Assembly: GCA_015075445.1 (NCBI GenBank)
Contig: JABTUJ010000009.1
Span: 124,001 to 188,000, forward strand
DNA from: Verrucomicrobiales bacterium
GTDB lineage: Bacteria; Verrucomicrobiota; Verrucomicrobiia; Limisphaerales; J093
Length of the DNA: 64,000 nucleotides
Direction of reading: 5' to 3'
The translations under genes and the position numbers were made by a program. Positions 9,725 through 18,801 of this stretch are shown here, piece by piece; positions within the stretch are counted from its first letter, which is position 1, and every line of letters starts with the position of its first letter. Under the pieces are notes generated by a model. That model was not told the origin of the DNA. It searched no databases and was given only the letters and a program-made list of their open reading frames with translations.

Positions 9725-10750
9725 ATGACCCGCGAACGCTTCCACGCCGTCACCGAACGTTACGCCCTCCTCCAGATCGCCGTGCTCGGTGACTTCTGTC
9801 TCGTTCGTTACCTCGAGATCGACCCCGCGCGCCACGAGATCTCCCTCGAAACCAACCTCCCCGTCCACAACGTCGTGAACGTCCGCGCCCAACCGGGCGG
9901 CGCCGGCACCATCCTCAACAACCTCCTCGCCCTCGGCGCCGGCACCCTCTGGCCGGTGGGCTTCTGTGGCGATGACGGCGAAGGCTACGAGCTCAGCGTG
10001 GCGCTCAGCCGGCCGGCGGCGGTGCGTCTCGACCACTTCCTGCGCACCGACCGCCGTCGCACCTTCACCTACTGCAAACCGCTGGTCCTCCAACCGAACC
10101 AGCCGCCCCGTGAGTTGAACCGGCTCGACTCGAAGAACTGGTCGCCCACCCCGGCCGAGGTCGAGGACGCCCTCATCGCCGCCGTGCGCCATCTGGCTCC
10201 CGAGGTCAATGCCCTCATCCTGCTCGACCAGGTGGACCATCTCGACACCGGGGTCGTCACCCAACGCGTCCGGGCTGCTGTGGACGACCTCGCCCGCCAG
10301 CGTCCCGACCTGCTGATCCTCGCCGACAGCCGCCGTGGCCTTACCGGCTTTCCCCCCGTCGGATTCAAGATGAACGCCGCGGAGCTCTCGCTCCTGACCG
10401 ACCTGCCGCGCGACGCCGACCTCGGGCAGATCCAGCAGGCCGCCGCGGCGCTGGCCGACCGTAACCGCCGCCCGGTCTTCGTCACGCTCGCCGAGCGCGG
10501 CATCGTCGGTGCCCTCGCCGATGGGACCGTCGGACACGTCCCGGCCCTGCCCCTCAGGGGACCGATTGACATCGTGGGGGCCGGTGACGCGGTGACGGCC
10601 AACCTCGCCTGCGCCCTGGCCGCCGGCGCCACTCTGCACGAGGGCCTCGAACTGGCCATGGCCGCCGCTTCCCTGGTCATCCACCAACTCGGCACAACCG
10701 GCACCGCGTCCGTAGCGCAAATCCAGGAGTTGCTGGCCTCGCTGGCATGA
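9725..10750 (+). CDS. PfkB-family sugar kinase, HldA/RfaE-like
   Basis: 341 residues from ATG at 9725. Upstream in-frame codons are low-complexity Pro/Arg and unlikely to be coding. The N-terminus 'IAVLGDFCLVRYLEID' and 'QPGGAGTILNNLLALGA' match the substrate-binding start of ribokinase-family enzymes, especially D-glycero-beta-D-manno-heptose-7-phosphate kinase (GDVMLDRY, PGGAANVARNLAALGA). The ATP/anion-hole motif GAGDAV lies near residue 285, followed by 'HQLGTTGTASVAQI', again RfaE-like. The first Asp and the GAGD Asp (catalytic base) are present. A heptose or similar sugar kinase for LPS core precursors is plausible but substrate is not proven. Its stop overlaps the next start (ATGA), implying translational coupling to the MscS-type channel. 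Confidence 0.75.
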   Translation: MTRERFHAVTERYALLQIAVLGDFCLVRYLEIDPARHEISLETNLPVHNVVNVRAQPGGAGTILNNLLALGAGTLWPVGFCGDDGEGYELSVALSRPAAVRLDHFLRTDRRRTFTYCKPLVLQPNQPPRELNRLDSKNWSPTPAEVEDALIAAVRHLAPEVNALILLDQVDHLDTGVVTQRVRAAVDDLARQRPDLLILADSRRGLTGFPPVGFKMNAAELSLLTDLPRDADLGQIQQAAAALADRNRRPVFVTLAERGIVGALADGTVGHVPALPLRGPIDIVGAGDAVTANLACALAAGATLHEGLELAMAAASLVIHQLGTTGTASVAQIQELLASLA

Positions 10751-13700
10751 ATCTCCCTCCCTGGCTGTGGTTCGTCGTCCTGGCGCTCCTGCCGGCGCCC
10801 CAAGCGGCGGAGTTCTCCCCCACCACCATCCCGCTCGCCCTCACCACTTACACCGTCACCGCCGAAGCCGTCCTGTCCCGCCTGACCGCCCTTAGCAACC
10901 GCACCGACGACCTCCCGCTCGCCGCCCGCACCAACGCCCTGGCCCTCTACCTCGAGGCGCGCCAGCGGTTGCTCGACACCGAACGCTTGCTGGAGGAGGC
11001 CCTCCGGCTCCGCCAGGAAGCCGCCGACGCCCCCGCCGCGCTCTCGGAACTCCAGCAGCAGTTCGACACCCCGCTCCCGGCGCCAGGCCTCGATCTTGCC
11101 CCCGACGCCCCCGTCACCGCGTTCGAACAGCAGCTTGCCCGCGTCGAGGTCGAGGGAGCGCAGGCCACCCAGGAGCAGGAAGCCCTCGCCCAGGAACCCC
11201 AGCGCCGCACGGCCCGCGCTGCCGAACTCGCCCAGTTGACCGCCGAAGCCCGCGCCGCCCGCGACCGGCTGCAGCAGGAGCTCCGCACCGCTGTTCCCGC
11301 CGAGCTCGATCCCGAGGTCCGCCAGGCCCTGCGCGACCGGCTACAAAGCCGCCTCCAGTATCGTGAGGCGGAACTCGTCCGTTGCGAACAGGAACTCGCC
11401 ACCCTCAACGCCACCGCTGACCTCATCCGGGTCCGCACCGACCTTGCCCGCCGCCGCGTGACGGCTCTGAACCAGAAACGCGAGCAGTGGGTTGCCGCCC
11501 TCAACCGCCGACGCGAACAGGAAACCCACGAGGCCACCGCGCGCGCGGAACAGGCCCGCCGCCGTGCCAGCCTCCTCAACGAACCGTGGCTCTCGCGCCT
11601 CGCCGCCACCAACTCCGTCCTCGCCCGCGAACGCACCGCGCTCGCGGGCCGGCTGCGCGACGCCTTCCACCTGCTGGACACCACGCACACGAATCTGGCC
11701 GCGCAGCGCGCCAGCTTCAAGGGCCTCCAGGCCCGGGTGGAAGCGGCCGAAGAGGCCGGCATCAGCCGCAACTACGCCATCGGCCTCCTCCTGCGCCGCC
11801 AACAGGCCGCCCTCGAACGCCAGGGCGACAACACCCGCCTCGCCGACCAGCAGCAAACCCTCCTCAGCGCCGCCCAGATCCTGCAGCTCACCCTCGTGGA
11901 CGCCCGGCAGGAACTCGACCCTCTCGAGCCTCACCTGGCCCGCCTCCTGGCCACGCTTCCCGCCGGACCGGATCCCGCCCGCCAGGAAGCGCTCGCCGAA
12001 GAGGCCCGCACCTTGCTGAGCGAACAGCGCGACCTCTTGACCCGCCTGGTGCGCGACTACGACACCTACCTCAGTCTGCTGTTGCGGGTGCAGGCCGCCC
12101 TCCGCGAAGCCGCCACCTTCCGAAAGGACTTCGCCGCCTTCCTCAACCTCCGCGTCCTCTGGATCCGCAGCGCCGAAACGCTCGACCCCGCCGCGGCCCG
12201 ACGCGAGGTCGCCGCCATCGCCGCCCTCCTCGCCTCGAACGAATGGCGGCAGTCGCTCGCCCTCCTCGGCCTGGGGCTGCGCCAGTCCGTCGTGAGCAAC
12301 CTGGCCCTGGCCGCGGGCATCGCCCTGCTCATGGCCTTGCGCCCCCGCCTCCGGCGCCGTCTCGCCGAGGCCTCCACCCGCGCCCGGCAAGGCCGGAACA
12401 CCAGCATCGCGCCCACCGTCGAGGCGGCCTGGTACACCCTCCTGCTGGCGCTGCCTCTGCCGCTGCTGTTCGCCCTCCTGGGCTGGCGCACCCTCACCGC
12501 GGCGAGCCTGCACACGTCGGTGATGCTCCTGCAGCTTGGCCAGGCCTTGGGCATGCTGGCCGGGACGCTCTTCGTCTGGGAATCCCTCCGCCAGGTCTGC
12601 CGCCCCGCGGACGGGTTGGCTGTGGCGCACTTCCGGTTGCCGGAGGAGGACGCCCGGCTGCTGCGACGTGGCCTGACCTCGTGGCTTTCGCTGGTGCCGG
12701 TCCTGAGCGGCGTCAACCGGTTCCTCGAGGCCGAGGCGCTCGAAAGCGTCTCGAACCGGCTCACCTTCATCCTCGTGACTCTCGGCTTCGCCGGCTTCAT
12801 CCACCTGGTCCTCCGCCCCAAGGGTGGCCTGGGTTCCTCGCTGTTGGGCGGGAACCCCGAAGCCCGCGGCTGGCAACTGGGGCGACGACTGGTCCATCCC
12901 CTGGCCGTGGCCGTTCCCCTCCTGTTCGCCATCGCATCAATCTGGGGCTACCACTACTCGGCCCGCCACCTGTGGGTGCGCTTCCTCGAGAGCGTCTTCG
13001 TGGCGATCGGACTCAAGCTCGTCAGCGCCTTCTTCTTCCGCTGGCTTTACCTCCAGCGTCGCCGCCTCGCCATGGCCCATGCCGAGAAGCTTCGCAGCCC
13101 GGAAACCGCCGAGGAACAGGCGGCCGCCACGCTGCCTCTTCCCGAAGACGACACCCAGTCCGAGCTGCTGACGTATCTCGCCCAGGCCCGTCGCGTCTTG
13201 CGCTGGGCCTTCGGCTTGAGCCTGCTCGTGTTTCTCTGGGGCATCTGGTCCAGCTCCCTGCCGGCTCTCTCGGCCCTCGACCAGATCCCGCTGTGGTCCC
13301 TCTCCCCCACCGCGGCGGGCCCGCCCCCGCCGAGCCTGCTTCGCCCCAGTCCGCTTGCCCCCGCGGGGGGCGGCGGGTCAGCCACTGCCGGGGTCGCGAC
13401 CGATGCGCCGGTGGCGCAGACGCCGTTTGTCTCGCTGTGGGACCTGATGCTGATGTTGCTGGCGGCGGCTGTCACGCTCATGGCGGCCCGGAACCTCCCC
13501 GGCTTCCTCGAGATGGCCGTGTTCAGCCGGCTCCGCTTCGAGCGCGGCGCGGGCTACGCCCTGACCGCCACGCTGCGTTACGCCATCGTCCTCGTCGGCG
13601 TCGTCGTCGTCGCCCAGGGGTTGGGCCTGTCCTGGAACAAGGTCCAATGGCTGGCCGCCGCCATTACCGTCGGGATCGGCTTCGGCCTGCAGGAAGTCTT

Positions 13701-14250
13701 CGCCAACTTCGTCTCCGGCCTCATCCTCCTGTTCGAACGCCCGGTGCGTGTCGGCGACATCGTCACCGTGGCCGATGTCTCCGGCGTCGTCACCCGCATC
13801 CAGATCCGGGCCACCACCATCCGCGACTGGGACAACCGCGAGTTGATCCTGCCGAACAAGGAACTCATCACCGGCCGGTTCGTGAACTGGACCTTGAGCG
13901 ACTCCATCACCCGCATCCTCTGCACCGTGGGCGTGGCCTATCACAGCAACGTCCGCCAGGTGCGCGAGTTGCTCCTCAACATCGCCCGGCAACACCCCGC
14001 CGTCCTCGCCGAGCCGGCCCCCTTCGTCGCGTTCGAGAGCTTCGGCGACAGCGCCCTCAACTTCACCCTGCGCGCCCACGTGAGTCGCACCGACCAGCGG
14101 ATGACCACCCTCTCCGACCTCAACGCCAGCATCCTCGACGCCTTCCGCCAGGCTGGCATCGAGATCGCCTTCCCCCAGCGGGACCTTCACGTCCGCTCCC
14201 TGCCGCCCAACTTCCAGCCCCCGCCTCCGCCTGCCGCGTCGCCCGGCTGA
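10747..14250 (+). CDS. MscK/KefA-like mechanosensitive channel (MscS superfamily)
   Basis: 1167 residues. A signal peptide is followed by a long Glu/Gln/Arg-rich periplasmic coiled-coil region (about residues 30-480), then several transmembrane helices (~490-950). The conserved MscS core is at the C-terminus: pore helix and upper beta domain 'ITVGIGFGLQEVFANFVSGLILL', then FERPVRVGDIVTV, 'IRDWDNRELILPNKELITG', and a carboxyl domain. This is the architecture of MscK/MscM-type channels that release solutes on hypoosmotic shock. A Pro-rich linker sits near residues 855-875. The gene overlaps the preceding kinase by 4 nt. After it, 14251-14459 contains only short repeats. Confidence 0.9.
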   Translation: MNLPPWLWFVVLALLPAPQAAEFSPTTIPLALTTYTVTAEAVLSRLTALSNRTDDLPLAARTNALALYLEARQRLLDTERLLEEALRLRQEAADAPAALSELQQQFDTPLPAPGLDLAPDAPVTAFEQQLARVEVEGAQATQEQEALAQEPQRRTARAAELAQLTAEARAARDRLQQELRTAVPAELDPEVRQALRDRLQSRLQYREAELVRCEQELATLNATADLIRVRTDLARRRVTALNQKREQWVAALNRRREQETHEATARAEQARRRASLLNEPWLSRLAATNSVLARERTALAGRLRDAFHLLDTTHTNLAAQRASFKGLQARVEAAEEAGISRNYAIGLLLRRQQAALERQGDNTRLADQQQTLLSAAQILQLTLVDARQELDPLEPHLARLLATLPAGPDPARQEALAEEARTLLSEQRDLLTRLVRDYDTYLSLLLRVQAALREAATFRKDFAAFLNLRVLWIRSAETLDPAAARREVAAIAALLASNEWRQSLALLGLGLRQSVVSNLALAAGIALLMALRPRLRRRLAEASTRARQGRNTSIAPTVEAAWYTLLLALPLPLLFALLGWRTLTAASLHTSVMLLQLGQALGMLAGTLFVWESLRQVCRPADGLAVAHFRLPEEDARLLRRGLTSWLSLVPVLSGVNRFLEAEALESVSNRLTFILVTLGFAGFIHLVLRPKGGLGSSLLGGNPEARGWQLGRRLVHPLAVAVPLLFAIASIWGYHYSARHLWVRFLESVFVAIGLKLVSAFFFRWLYLQRRRLAMAHAEKLRSPETAEEQAAATLPLPEDDTQSELLTYLAQARRVLRWAFGLSLLVFLWGIWSSSLPALSALDQIPLWSLSPTAAGPPPPSLLRPSPLAPAGGGGSATAGVATDAPVAQTPFVSLWDLMLMLLAAAVTLMAARNLPGFLEMAVFSRLRFERGAGYALTATLRYAIVLVGVVVVAQGLGLSWNKVQWLAAAITVGIGFGLQEVFANFVSGLILLFERPVRVGDIVTVADVSGVVTRIQIRATTIRDWDNRELILPNKELITGRFVNWTLSDSITRILCTVGVAYHSNVRQVRELLLNIARQHPAVLAEPAPFVAFESFGDSALNFTLRAHVSRTDQRMTTLSDLNASILDAFRQAGIEIAFPQRDLHVRSLPPNFQPPPPPAASPG

Positions 14251-14340
14251 ACCCCGCCATCGCCAGGCCGTGGCTGTCGGAAGCGTCCAGCGCCGCCCGC
14301 ACCTCCTCAGGAACCACGAGCCCGATGGGCCCAAGGAAAA

Positions 14341-14445
14341 GTTCAAAGCTCAAAGTTCAAAGCTCAAGGGAAGTCCCAAGGGCCCCTCATCCCCTAGGTT
14401 CGCAATCCCCTAGGTTCGCAATCGGCGGAGAGACTTCCCGTCTAT
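14341..14445. repeat. Short tandem repeats and a half copy of repeat family II
   Basis: A 14-nt unit (GTTCAAAGCTCAAA) occurs twice at 14341-14368. A 16-nt unit (CCCCTAGGTTCGCAAT) occurs twice at 14391-14422 and leads into CGGCGGAGAGACTTCCCGTC. This resembles the left half of the family II element at 4219-4373 (TTCGTAATCGG...GGGACTCTCCGTCT). It lies between the converging mscK-like and pfp genes. Confidence 0.7.
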
Positions 14446-14459
14446 TCAGGGAGTCGGGA

Positions 14460-15797
14460 TCAGGCGGCCGGAGCTGCTTCTGCCGCGGGGGCTGGTTCGG
14501 GGGCCGGGGCCGCGGAGACGGCGTCCCGCGACGGCAGCTTCATCTCGACCGGGCTGCCCTGGAGCACGACGTACTTCGGCAAGCCACCTTCCATCGGGGG
14601 ACGCACTTCGCCTTCGATGAGCGGGGCGGCGTACTCGATGAACTTGTCGGTCACCATGAAGCCGTCCGCCGAAATCCACTCGCGCGGCACAAAGTGCTCG
14701 ACGTTGGCCACCTGGCGGAGGTCCTGGAGCGCGGTGCTCCACTTGTACGGACTCGAGGACTCACGCACGATCTTGACCATGTAACCGCTCTGACCCGACA
14801 CGGCGGCGCGAACGGCGGATTCCCCGCAGGAAGCGGCCTCGGTCACGTCCATCAGGCTGGCGCAATGCGAGGCGGCCCGCTGGGCATAGCCGAGCAGCAC
14901 GGTGCGGGTCTTGGTCTTGAGCGTGGCCTCGATGTACTCCTTGAGCTTCCACGCCGCGCCCGCGAGGACCGGATGACCGAAGGCGTCGCGCTTGGTCTTG
15001 TCGGCGCCAATCTCCTCGCCCTGCCGGTTCTTGATGCCCTCACCCACCACGATGATGCAGTAGCGGTGCGCGCTGATGACTTCCCGGACCTTGGCCAGGA
15101 ACAACTCCACGTCGTACTGGACCTCCGGGAAGAGGATGATGTGCGGCGGGGCGGCCGGGTTGCCGCGTTTGGCCAGGGCGGTGCCTGCGGCGATCCAGCC
15201 GGCCGAGCGACCCATGACCTCGATGATGCAGACCGACCCGTCATCGGTGGCCATGCTGCCCACGTCCAGGCCCACCTCGGCCACCGTTGTGGCGTTGTAC
15301 TTGATCACCGAACCGTAGCCCGGGCAGTGATCGGTGTGAGGCAGGTCGTTGTCGATGGTCTTGGGGATGCCGATGACGCGCATGTCCCAGCCGCGTTTGA
15401 CGGCTTCCTCGTGGATCTTGAGCGAGGTGTCCTGGGAATCGTTGCCGCCGGCGTAGAAGAAATAGCGGATGTTGTGGGCCTGAAAGACCGCAAAGAGGCG
15501 GTCCATGTCGCGGGCGGCCTGTTCGGGTTTCTTCTTGAAATCGATCTTGTAACGGCACGTGCCCAGGGCGGCGGCCGGGGTGTACCGCAGGCCTTCGATG
15601 GCGCTGCGTTTCTCCTCCTGCAAGTCGATGAGGTTCTCGTTCAGGACGCCCAAGATGCCGTTCCGACCGCCGTAAATCTCCTCGATCAGGTCCGGGTGAC
15701 GCCCGGCTTCCTCGATCGCCCCGGCAATGCTGGCATTGATGGCGCACGTCGGGCCCCCGGACTGGGCAATCAGCATGTTTCCAACGAGTTCAGGCAT
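14460..15797 (-). CDS. pfp: 6-phosphofructokinase, predicted pyrophosphate-dependent
   Basis: 445 residues from ATG at 15797; upstream in-frame sequence overlaps a large hairpin and is non-coding in character. 'AQSGGPTCAINASIAG' is the phosphate-donor loop. GGNDS (residues 117-121) replaces ATP-type GGDGS: Asp at the fourth position blocks ATP and marks PPi enzymes. PKTIDND (145-151) has the Lys after Pro that PPi-PFKs use, where ATP-PFKs have Gly. 'EVMGRSAGWIA' and a GxGxKxR-like region follow. The enzyme would interconvert fructose 6-phosphate and fructose 1,6-bisphosphate reversibly with PPi in glycolysis. The C-terminal ~18 residues are a Pro/Ala/Glu tail of unknown role. It is monocistronic. 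Confidence 0.9.
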   Translation of the reverse strand: MPELVGNMLIAQSGGPTCAINASIAGAIEEAGRHPDLIEEIYGGRNGILGVLNENLIDLQEEKRSAIEGLRYTPAAALGTCRYKIDFKKKPEQAARDMDRLFAVFQAHNIRYFFYAGGNDSQDTSLKIHEEAVKRGWDMRVIGIPKTIDNDLPHTDHCPGYGSVIKYNATTVAEVGLDVGSMATDDGSVCIIEVMGRSAGWIAAGTALAKRGNPAAPPHIILFPEVQYDVELFLAKVREVISAHRYCIIVVGEGIKNRQGEEIGADKTKRDAFGHPVLAGAAWKLKEYIEATLKTKTRTVLLGYAQRAASHCASLMDVTEAASCGESAVRAAVSGQSGYMVKIVRESSSPYKWSTALQDLRQVANVEHFVPREWISADGFMVTDKFIEYAAPLIEGEVRPPMEGGLPKYVVLQGSPVEMKLPSRDAVSAAPAPEPAPAAEAAPAA

Positions 15798-15967
15798 AAA
15801 AGAGTTCCTCTTGCCCGACCGGGCATGATCTGTGGTCGCGACACCTTGCCCCCGGGCAGCGAAAACGCGGCGACACTGCCAACCGGCTGGGTTGATGTCA
15901 AAGCGGATTTCCCCGCGAACGGCCCTGCGGGCGTGAGACAGGATTCCGGCTGCCTCGTCGGCTGATC

Positions 15968-16039
15968 CTCTGTGTCCTCCTGAGCTCTGTGCTGAAAAGC
16001 CGAACCGGGATTCAGCACAGAGCTCAGGAGGACACAGAG
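15968..16039. repeat. Perfect 29-nt inverted repeat (family IV)
   Basis: Arms 15968-15996 and 16011-16039 are exact reverse complements around a 14-nt loop; the arm starts CTCTGTGTCCTCCTGAGCTC. It sits between the divergent starts of pfp (15797, minus) and the secreted protein gene (about 16242, plus), so it is not a terminator for either. The remainder of the 15798-16241 gap shows no convincing gene. Confidence 0.9.
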
Positions 16040-16241
16040 AACAACCACAGCGGACAGCCACCCTTTCGGTATCTAGCTTTCTAGGTGCCTCGGCGCAAAA
16101 TCGAGCCCAAAACGAACGATCCGAAGATTTGTGTCGCACACCCCGGCCCTGCCGAGGGCTTGGCCGACCGTCCGGGCGAACCCCGGCCTACGCCCCTTCT
16201 CCCGCCTTGCCAGGTCCCGTCTTGCTGGCACTCTCGCCGTC

Positions 16242-17435
16242 GTGCGCCTTGCCTGCCTTTGCGTCGGTGCCTTCCTGGCCGCCGCTGCCGACGGTCGGTT
16301 GACGGCCGCCAGCGAACCTCCCGCAGACCTCGCCGAGCCTTCGGGAGCGTTACGCCGCGTGGGTCCCGAAGGCCAGGGCCACGCCGAGGCCACCCGCGCA
16401 TGGCCGCTGCTCGTCCGGCGTCCCGCCGCCGATCTCCCCGTGCTCCTCGCCGCCATGGACGGTGCCAATCCGCTCGCGCGTAACTGGCTTCGCGCCGCCG
16501 TCGACACGGTGGCGGATCGGGCCCTGGCCAGCAGCGAACCCCTGCCCCTCGCCGCCCTCGAAGCCTTCCTCCGCGACACGCACCACGACCCGTATGCGCG
16601 CTGGCTCGCCTATGATTGGATCGCGCGCGTCGACCCAGACCGCGCTCGCCGGCTTGTTCCCGGCCTGCTCGAAGACCCCAGCAACGCCCTGCGCCGCCTC
16701 GCCATCGAACAAAGGCAAACCGAAGCCCAGATGCTGCGCACCAATGGCCAGCTCGCCCAGGCCCGCGCCACCTACGAAACCGCGCTCCGCGCCGCCCGGG
16801 ATGTGGACCAGATCGAGGCTCTCGCCGCCGCCCTCCGCGAACTCGACGTCCCCGTGGATCTCCGCGACGTCTTCGGCTGGATCACCCGCTGGCAGGTCAT
16901 CGGTCCCTTCGACAACACCGGCCTCGCCGGTTTCGAGCGACCTTTCCCGCCGGAGACCGAACAACGACTCGACGCGGAGCACGACGGCAAGACCGGCAAA
17001 GTCCGTTGGCGCGAATGGATTGTGGCCGACCCTTACGGGCGGCTGGACTTCAACCGCGCCCTCGGGGCGGCCAAGGAAGTGACTGCCTATGCCCTAACGG
17101 AGTTCGTGGCCGATATCCCTCGACCCGCCGAAATCCGCCTCGGGTGCAAGAACGCCTGGAAGGTGTGGTTCAACGGGAAGTTCCTGTTCGGGCGCGACGA
17201 GTACCATCGGGGCGCCGAGATCGATCAGTATCGCCTCCCCGTCATGCTCGAGGCGGGCGTGAATACCCTGCTGGTGAAAGTCTGCCAGAACGAAATGGTC
17301 GAGGACTGGACCGTCGAGTGGGAGTTCCAGTTGCGCCTCACCGACCCGACCGGCACGCCGCTCCGGTCGCCCACGTCACACGCCGCGGCGCCGAAACCGC
17401 CGCCGTCCCCCAACCCGAACGAGCCGTCGCCATGA
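16242..17435 (+). CDS. Secreted protein with HEAT-like and jelly-roll domains, function unknown
   Basis: 397 residues if translation starts at GTG 16242, which gives a compact signal peptide (MRLACLCVGAFLAAAADG). A longer form from GTG 16131 is possible. Residues ~60-210 are helical and repeat-like, with paired Arg/Ala-rich helices. From 'WQVIGPFDNTGLAGFERPFP' onward a beta-rich domain appears ('AYALTEFVADIPRPAEIRLG', 'KVWFNGKFLFGRDEY', 'GVNTLLVKVCQNEMVEDW'). It resembles the N-terminal sandwich of rhamnosidase-type glycosidases and PA14-like folds, but no catalytic residues are identifiable. The stop overlaps the next start (ATGA at 17432-17435), so the two are probably co-translated and may act together at the envelope. 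Confidence 0.65.
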   Translation: MRLACLCVGAFLAAAADGRLTAASEPPADLAEPSGALRRVGPEGQGHAEATRAWPLLVRRPAADLPVLLAAMDGANPLARNWLRAAVDTVADRALASSEPLPLAALEAFLRDTHHDPYARWLAYDWIARVDPDRARRLVPGLLEDPSNALRRLAIEQRQTEAQMLRTNGQLAQARATYETALRAARDVDQIEALAAALRELDVPVDLRDVFGWITRWQVIGPFDNTGLAGFERPFPPETEQRLDAEHDGKTGKVRWREWIVADPYGRLDFNRALGAAKEVTAYALTEFVADIPRPAEIRLGCKNAWKVWFNGKFLFGRDEYHRGAEIDQYRLPVMLEAGVNTLLVKVCQNEMVEDWTVEWEFQLRLTDPTGTPLRSPTSHAAAPKPPPSPNPNEPSP

Positions 17436-18664
17436 AACGCCGGGTCCGCCTCCCGTTCCTCTCCCTGGCCGCGGCGCTGGCTTCCGCATGGGGCGCCGAC
17501 TGGCCCCAGTTCCGCGGGCCGCACGGCAACGGCGCTTCCGACGAAACCGGCTTTGCGTGGCGACTGGACGCCGCGGAGAACCTCGCCTGGCAGGTGGCGT
17601 TACCCGGCCGCGGGCTCTCGAGCCCGATCGTGGTGGGCGGCCGCGTGTTCGTGACGGCCGCCAGCGGGCCACGCCAGGAAGAGCTCCGGGTGCTGTGTTT
17701 CCAAACCATCGACGGCACGCTGAGGTGGGAACGGCGATTCTGGGCCACGGGGCGAACCATGTGTCACCCGAAGACCTGCGTGGCGGCCCCAACCCCGGCC
17801 AGCGACGGCGAACGGGTCTATGCCCTATTCTCTTCGTGCGATCTCATCTGTCTGAACTTCGACGGCCAGCTCGTCTGGTTCCGCGGTCTGACCCACGATT
17901 ACCCGAACGTCAGCAACAGCCTCGGCATGTCCTCTTCGCTCGTCGCGGCCGACGGCGTCGTCGTGGCCCAGGTCGAGACCGACACCGAATCGTACGCGCT
18001 CGGCCTGGACGGACTCACCGGGGTGAACCGCTGGCGGTTGGACCGGCCGCGCCTCGCCAACTGGACTTCCCCCGTCCTCCTGCCCGCCGAGGGCGGCCCG
18101 CGTCAGGTCGCGCTGCAATCCGGACGCGGCGTCGCCGGCGTGGAAGTCCGCACCGGCCGGGCGGTATGGAACTACGGCGAAGGCGCCTCCACCATTGCTT
18201 CGAGTGCAATGTCGGGACCGCGCTTGTTCGTGCCTTCCTTCGGCCTGACCGCGCTCGATCTGGACGCCGCCGGAGGGCCGCCCCGACAAGCCTGGCGGGC
18301 CGGCAATCTCCGACCGGCCACGTCCAGCCCGGCCGTCCTGGGCGATCGCGTGTACGTGATCAACGACGCCGGGGTGTTGTCCTGCGGCGACGCCGCCAAC
18401 GGACGTCGGGTTTGGCAAGTGCGCTTGAACGGTCCGATCAGCGCCAGTCCCGTGGCCGCCGAAGGGCACCTGGTTGCGATCAGTGAGAAAGGCGTGGTGC
18501 AGGTGGTGGACCTTTCCGGATCGGAGGGCGAAGTCGTGGCGGAGCGGGACTTGCAGGCGACGATCCTGGGCACGCCCGCGCTGGCGAACGGGGCGCTGTA
18601 TGTGCGCAGCGACGGTTCGCTCTGGAAGTTCGCGGCGGAAAACGCGCGGCGGAAAACGCGTTGA
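17432..18664 (+). CDS. PQQ-like beta-propeller secreted protein
   Basis: 410 residues with a signal peptide (LPFLSLAAALASAWG). The mature start 'ADWPQFRGPHGNGASDE' is the hallmark of the planctomycete/verrucomicrobial PQQ-binding-like repeat family. It is followed by blades of the type 'SSPIVVGGRVFVTAAS', 'CLNFDGQLVWFR', 'SSPAVLGDRVYVINDAGVLSC' and 'SASPVAAEGHLVAISEKG'. The propeller is of the BamB/PQQ type. No PQQ-dehydrogenase catalytic Asp/Glu set or heme motif is evident, so it is more likely a scaffold or binding protein. It is translationally coupled to the preceding gene. Confidence 0.85.
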   Translation: MKRRVRLPFLSLAAALASAWGADWPQFRGPHGNGASDETGFAWRLDAAENLAWQVALPGRGLSSPIVVGGRVFVTAASGPRQEELRVLCFQTIDGTLRWERRFWATGRTMCHPKTCVAAPTPASDGERVYALFSSCDLICLNFDGQLVWFRGLTHDYPNVSNSLGMSSSLVAADGVVVAQVETDTESYALGLDGLTGVNRWRLDRPRLANWTSPVLLPAEGGPRQVALQSGRGVAGVEVRTGRAVWNYGEGASTIASSAMSGPRLFVPSFGLTALDLDAAGGPPRQAWRAGNLRPATSSPAVLGDRVYVINDAGVLSCGDAANGRRVWQVRLNGPISASPVAAEGHLVAISEKGVVQVVDLSGSEGEVVAERDLQATILGTPALANGALYVRSDGSLWKFAAENARRKTR

Positions 18665-18702
18665 CGACCGCGCGAGGGCGGGACTAGCCTGCCGCCTCGG
18701 TC

Positions 18703-18781
18703 GGTGACTGTAGCTCAGCCTGGTTAGAGCTCCAGATTGTGGATCTGGCTGTCGCGGGTTCAAATCCCGTCAGTCACCCCA
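18703..18781 (+). tRNA. tRNA-His (GTG)
   Basis: Cloverleaf read directly: acceptor GTGACTG (18704-18710) pairs with CAGTCAC. The D arm is GCTC/GAGC, the anticodon stem CCAGA/TCTGG encloses TTGTGGA with anticodon GTG, and the T arm is GCGGG-TTCAAAT-CCCGT. The extra G at 18703 opposite discriminator C (18778) is the tRNA-His identity pair G-1:C73. CCA (18779-18781) is encoded. A tyrosine-recombinase relic starts about 20 nt downstream, so the 3' end is a likely attachment site. Confidence 0.97.
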
Positions 18782-18801
18782 ACTTAACCCAACCTCAGTA
18801 G

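Noticed and set aside
11487..15965. Very long plus-strand open frame overlapping the mscS-like and pfp genes in another frame
   Set aside because: Translation is Pro/Arg/Gly-rich without recognisable motifs; both genes it overlaps have strong family motifs in other frames.
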